Source: Dehalococcoidia bacterium
GTDB lineage: Bacteria > Chloroflexota > Dehalococcoidia > UBA6926
NCBI GenBank assembly: GCA_029941095.1
Contig: JAPYRO010000053.1
Coordinates: 1 to 7,846 of the forward strand
Length of the DNA stretch: 7,846 bases
Direction of reading: 5' to 3'
The notes under the pieces were generated by a model. The model did not search any database. It saw only the letters and a list, made by a program, of their open reading frames with translations, and was not told where the DNA came from. A program made the position numbers and the translations under genes. Of this stretch, positions 6,205-7,846 are shown piece after piece. Position 1 is the first letter of the stretch, and every line of letters begins with the position of its first letter.

Positions 6205-7335
6205 ATGTCTAGGATTCATACACCCTTATGTGACATGTTCGAAATTGAACATCCTATAGTCATGGCTGGTATGTCTCTTGGAATGGATGACGCTATGCCA
6301 AGCCCACCCAAACTTGCCGCCGCAGTTACAAATGCGGGAGGGCTAGGTGTGATGGGTTGCGGAAGCAGGAAACCTGAGACAATTGACTGGTGTATAAGGG
6401 AGTTTAAAAAATTGTCTTCGGGACCCTTTGGAATCGATTTGTTACTTCCAGTTACAATGGGAACTGGAGAGAAACCCGAAACAAAAGCCGAAATTAGGGG
6501 AAGATTAGAAAGAGACTACCCCAAACACGTTGCTTTTGTAAAAGATCTAGTTGAAGAGTACGATCTTCCCGAAATAGATTTAGATGATTCCGAAGAGGAA
6601 GCAATGACTCAAGACCTTTTAAGAAAAGAATTCGAAGTAGTATTAGATCACAAGGTTCCGGTTTTCGTAGCTGGTTTAGGAGATCCTTCCTGGGTTGTAC
6701 CTCTAGCAAGGGCACAAGGAATGAAAGTCGGTGGAGTAGTAGGGGCTGTACGACATGCACAACGACAGAAAGAAGCCGATGTTGATTTTATGGTAGCTCA
6801 AGGAACCGAAGGTGGAGGACACACCGGGAATATTGCTACTTTCCCATTGGTTCCCCAAGTAGTTGATGCTGTAGCTCCCTTACCGGTACTCGCCGCTGGA
6901 GGAATAGGAAATGGTAGGCAGATAGCAGCATCATTTGTATTAGGAGCTCAGGCTGTTTGGATTGGGTCAGCATTCTTAGTTGCTGAAGAGAACGAAATCC
7001 CACTGGAACACCAAGAACAGATAATAAAAGGAACCTCTCCTGATTTTTCGCTGTCGAAATATAGGACGGGTAAACAATCAAGAAGTTTCAAAAGCCCGAT
7101 TAAAGATGCATGGGCTGTTTCCGGACTAGATCCACTGCCGATGCCTCTCCAAGGTATTCTTATGGAGCCTGTTTATAAGGCATCCAGGTCCATAGGCATG
7201 ATGGACCTGGACACTGCAACAGCTGGCCAAGTTGGTGGAATGATTACTGAAAGAAAGCCCGCAAAAGACATTGTTAACCGATTAGTCACCGAAACTCATG
7301 AAGCACTTGAGAAAATGAAACCCTTAGTCAATTAG
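6205..7335 (+). CDS. Nitronate monooxygenase-family FMN flavoprotein, copy 1
   Basis: A 376-residue TIM-barrel flavoprotein of the nitronate monooxygenase (2-nitropropane dioxygenase) family. Nitronate-active members use FMN and O2 to convert alkyl nitronates to carbonyl compounds and nitrite; relatives act as NADH:quinone reductases or, like FabK, as enoyl reductases. Seen: N-terminal barrel PLCDMFEIEHPIVMAGM (7-23), AAAVTNAGGLGVMG (38-51), VPVFVAGLG (151-159), QGTEGGGHTG (199-208) with His206 in the conserved GGH, and the phosphate-binding stretch VLAAGGIGNGRQIAA (228-242). Residues 98-150 carry a charged helical insertion shared with the next gene. GGAGG (6193-6197), 7 nt before ATG, sets the start. 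Beside an acyl-CoA ligase and crotonases, an acyl-CoA or nitro-acid substrate is more likely than a simple nitroalkane, but that is inference. Confidence 0.85.
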   Translation: MSRIHTPLCDMFEIEHPIVMAGMSLGMDDAMPSPPKLAAAVTNAGGLGVMGCGSRKPETIDWCIREFKKLSSGPFGIDLLLPVTMGTGEKPETKAEIRGRLERDYPKHVAFVKDLVEEYDLPEIDLDDSEEEAMTQDLLRKEFEVVLDHKVPVFVAGLGDPSWVVPLARAQGMKVGGVVGAVRHAQRQKEADVDFMVAQGTEGGGHTGNIATFPLVPQVVDAVAPLPVLAAGGIGNGRQIAASFVLGAQAVWIGSAFLVAEENEIPLEHQEQIIKGTSPDFSLSKYRTGKQSRSFKSPIKDAWAVSGLDPLPMPLQGILMEPVYKASRSIGMMDLDTATAGQVGGMITERKPAKDIVNRLVTETHEALEKMKPLVN

Positions 7336-7377
7336 GAAAATAGATAAAGTTCTAGTACCTGGAGGAGGTTGATTGAA

Positions 7378-7846
7378 ATGGCAAGTAAATTAAGAACCCC
7401 GCTATGTGATGTACTGGGAATGGAGTATCCGGTATTCCTTGCTGGAATGGCTGTAGGGGGTATCCAAGAAACAGCTCCAACTCCGATAAAGTTAGTTGCT
7501 GCTGTATCAAACGCCGGAGGCCTAGGTGTATTAGGCGATAGTTTTCGAACCCTGGATGAGATGGATGCGGGTATTAAAGAACTAAAAAAACTTACTAACG
7601 GACGACCTTATGGTGTGGATTTCTTGCTACCAGCAACAAGAGCAGACGTGACAGCAACTAGTAATAAAGAAGTATTTGAACAGATAGTACAAGAATATCC
7701 CGCGCATATCGCGGTAATGAAAGAAATAGTGAAACAAGAAGGCCTAGAAGAAGCAGAGGCTTCTGAAGGGGAGCCTATGTCCACAGATCTCCTTAAAAGA
7801 AAAATCGAGGTCGTTCTAGATAATAAAGTCCCAGTTTTCGCAGCAG
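7378..7846 (+). CDS. Nitronate monooxygenase-family FMN flavoprotein, copy 2 (3' end off window)
   Basis: ATG at 7378 opens a frame that runs to the window end (156 full codons). It translates to a protein collinear with the preceding gene: TPLCDVLGMEYPVFLAGM near the N-terminus, AAVSNAGGLGVLG, YGVDFLLPATR, the same charged insertion (EYPAHIAVMKEIVKQEG), and IEVVLDNKVPVFAA at the edge. Many positions are identical to copy 1, but the two differ throughout, so this is an old tandem duplication or a recruited paralog, not a recent copy. A very strong GGAGGAGG (7361-7368), 9 nt before ATG, fixes the start. The gap after copy 1 is 42 bp, consistent with one operon. The active-site GGH and FMN phosphate-loop motifs would lie beyond the edge and cannot be checked here. 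Two copies may form a heteromer or accept different substrates. Confidence 0.85.
   Translation, partial: MASKLRTPLCDVLGMEYPVFLAGMAVGGIQETAPTPIKLVAAVSNAGGLGVLGDSFRTLDEMDAGIKELKKLTNGRPYGVDFLLPATRADVTATSNKEVFEQIVQEYPAHIAVMKEIVKQEGLEEAEASEGEPMSTDLLKRKIEVVLDNKVPVFAA

Noticed and set aside
1..7846. CRISPR arrays, tRNA/rRNA genes, insertion sequences, phage or defence genes
   Set aside because: No repeat-spacer pattern, RNA-gene core, transposase motif or terminal repeats were seen; gene style is uniform across the window.

Overview
The window comes from an AT-rich (about 40% GC by eye) bacterial genome with good Shine-Dalgarno sites. It is a nitrogen-assimilation operon facing away from a CoA/flavoenzyme catabolic cluster. 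The gene mix would suit a Dehalococcoidia/SAR202-like Chloroflexota: an Amt transporter, a PII protein with a non-canonical T-loop, and tandem nitronate-monooxygenase-like FMN enzymes beside crotonases and an acyl-CoA ligase. That placement is an inference from gene style, not proof.

Left arm, minus strand, in transcription order: an ammonium channel (2741-1521), PII signal protein (1474-1121), a single-domain rhodanese (1016-675), and the N-terminal part of a COG2187-type aminoglycoside-phosphotransferase-like kinase (603 to beyond base 1). Amt and PII are 46 bp apart and form the classic amt-glnK pair. A good sigma70-like promoter lies between PII and the rhodanese, so the last two genes can probably be transcribed on their own.

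Right arm, plus strand: two different crotonase-superfamily proteins (2913-3713 and 3737-4477), a 126-bp gap, an AMP-forming acyl-CoA synthetase (4604-6172), then two tandem paralogous flavoproteins of the nitronate monooxygenase family (6205-7335 and 7378 to beyond the window end). Short gaps and strong ribosome sites make the last three look like one operon. Together they could activate a carboxylic acid to its CoA thioester, process it with crotonases, and oxidise or reduce it with the FMN enzymes. The substrate is unknown.

The most interesting element is the 171-bp divergent intergenic region (2742-2912). It holds five pentamers, ATGAC/GTTAC/GTTAC/GTTAC/ATGAC, spaced exactly 11 bp apart (2828-2876). 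This is the layout of an OmpR-family response-regulator array. The minus-strand reading, GT(A/C)A(C/T)-n6, resembles the a-site of the actinobacterial GlnR nitrogen regulator, whose known targets include amtB-glnK. The array directly abuts a -35 element for the right arm, whose first gene looks leaderless. This suggests, without proving it, that nitrogen status controls both arms and that the right arm may be part of a nitrogen-scavenging response.
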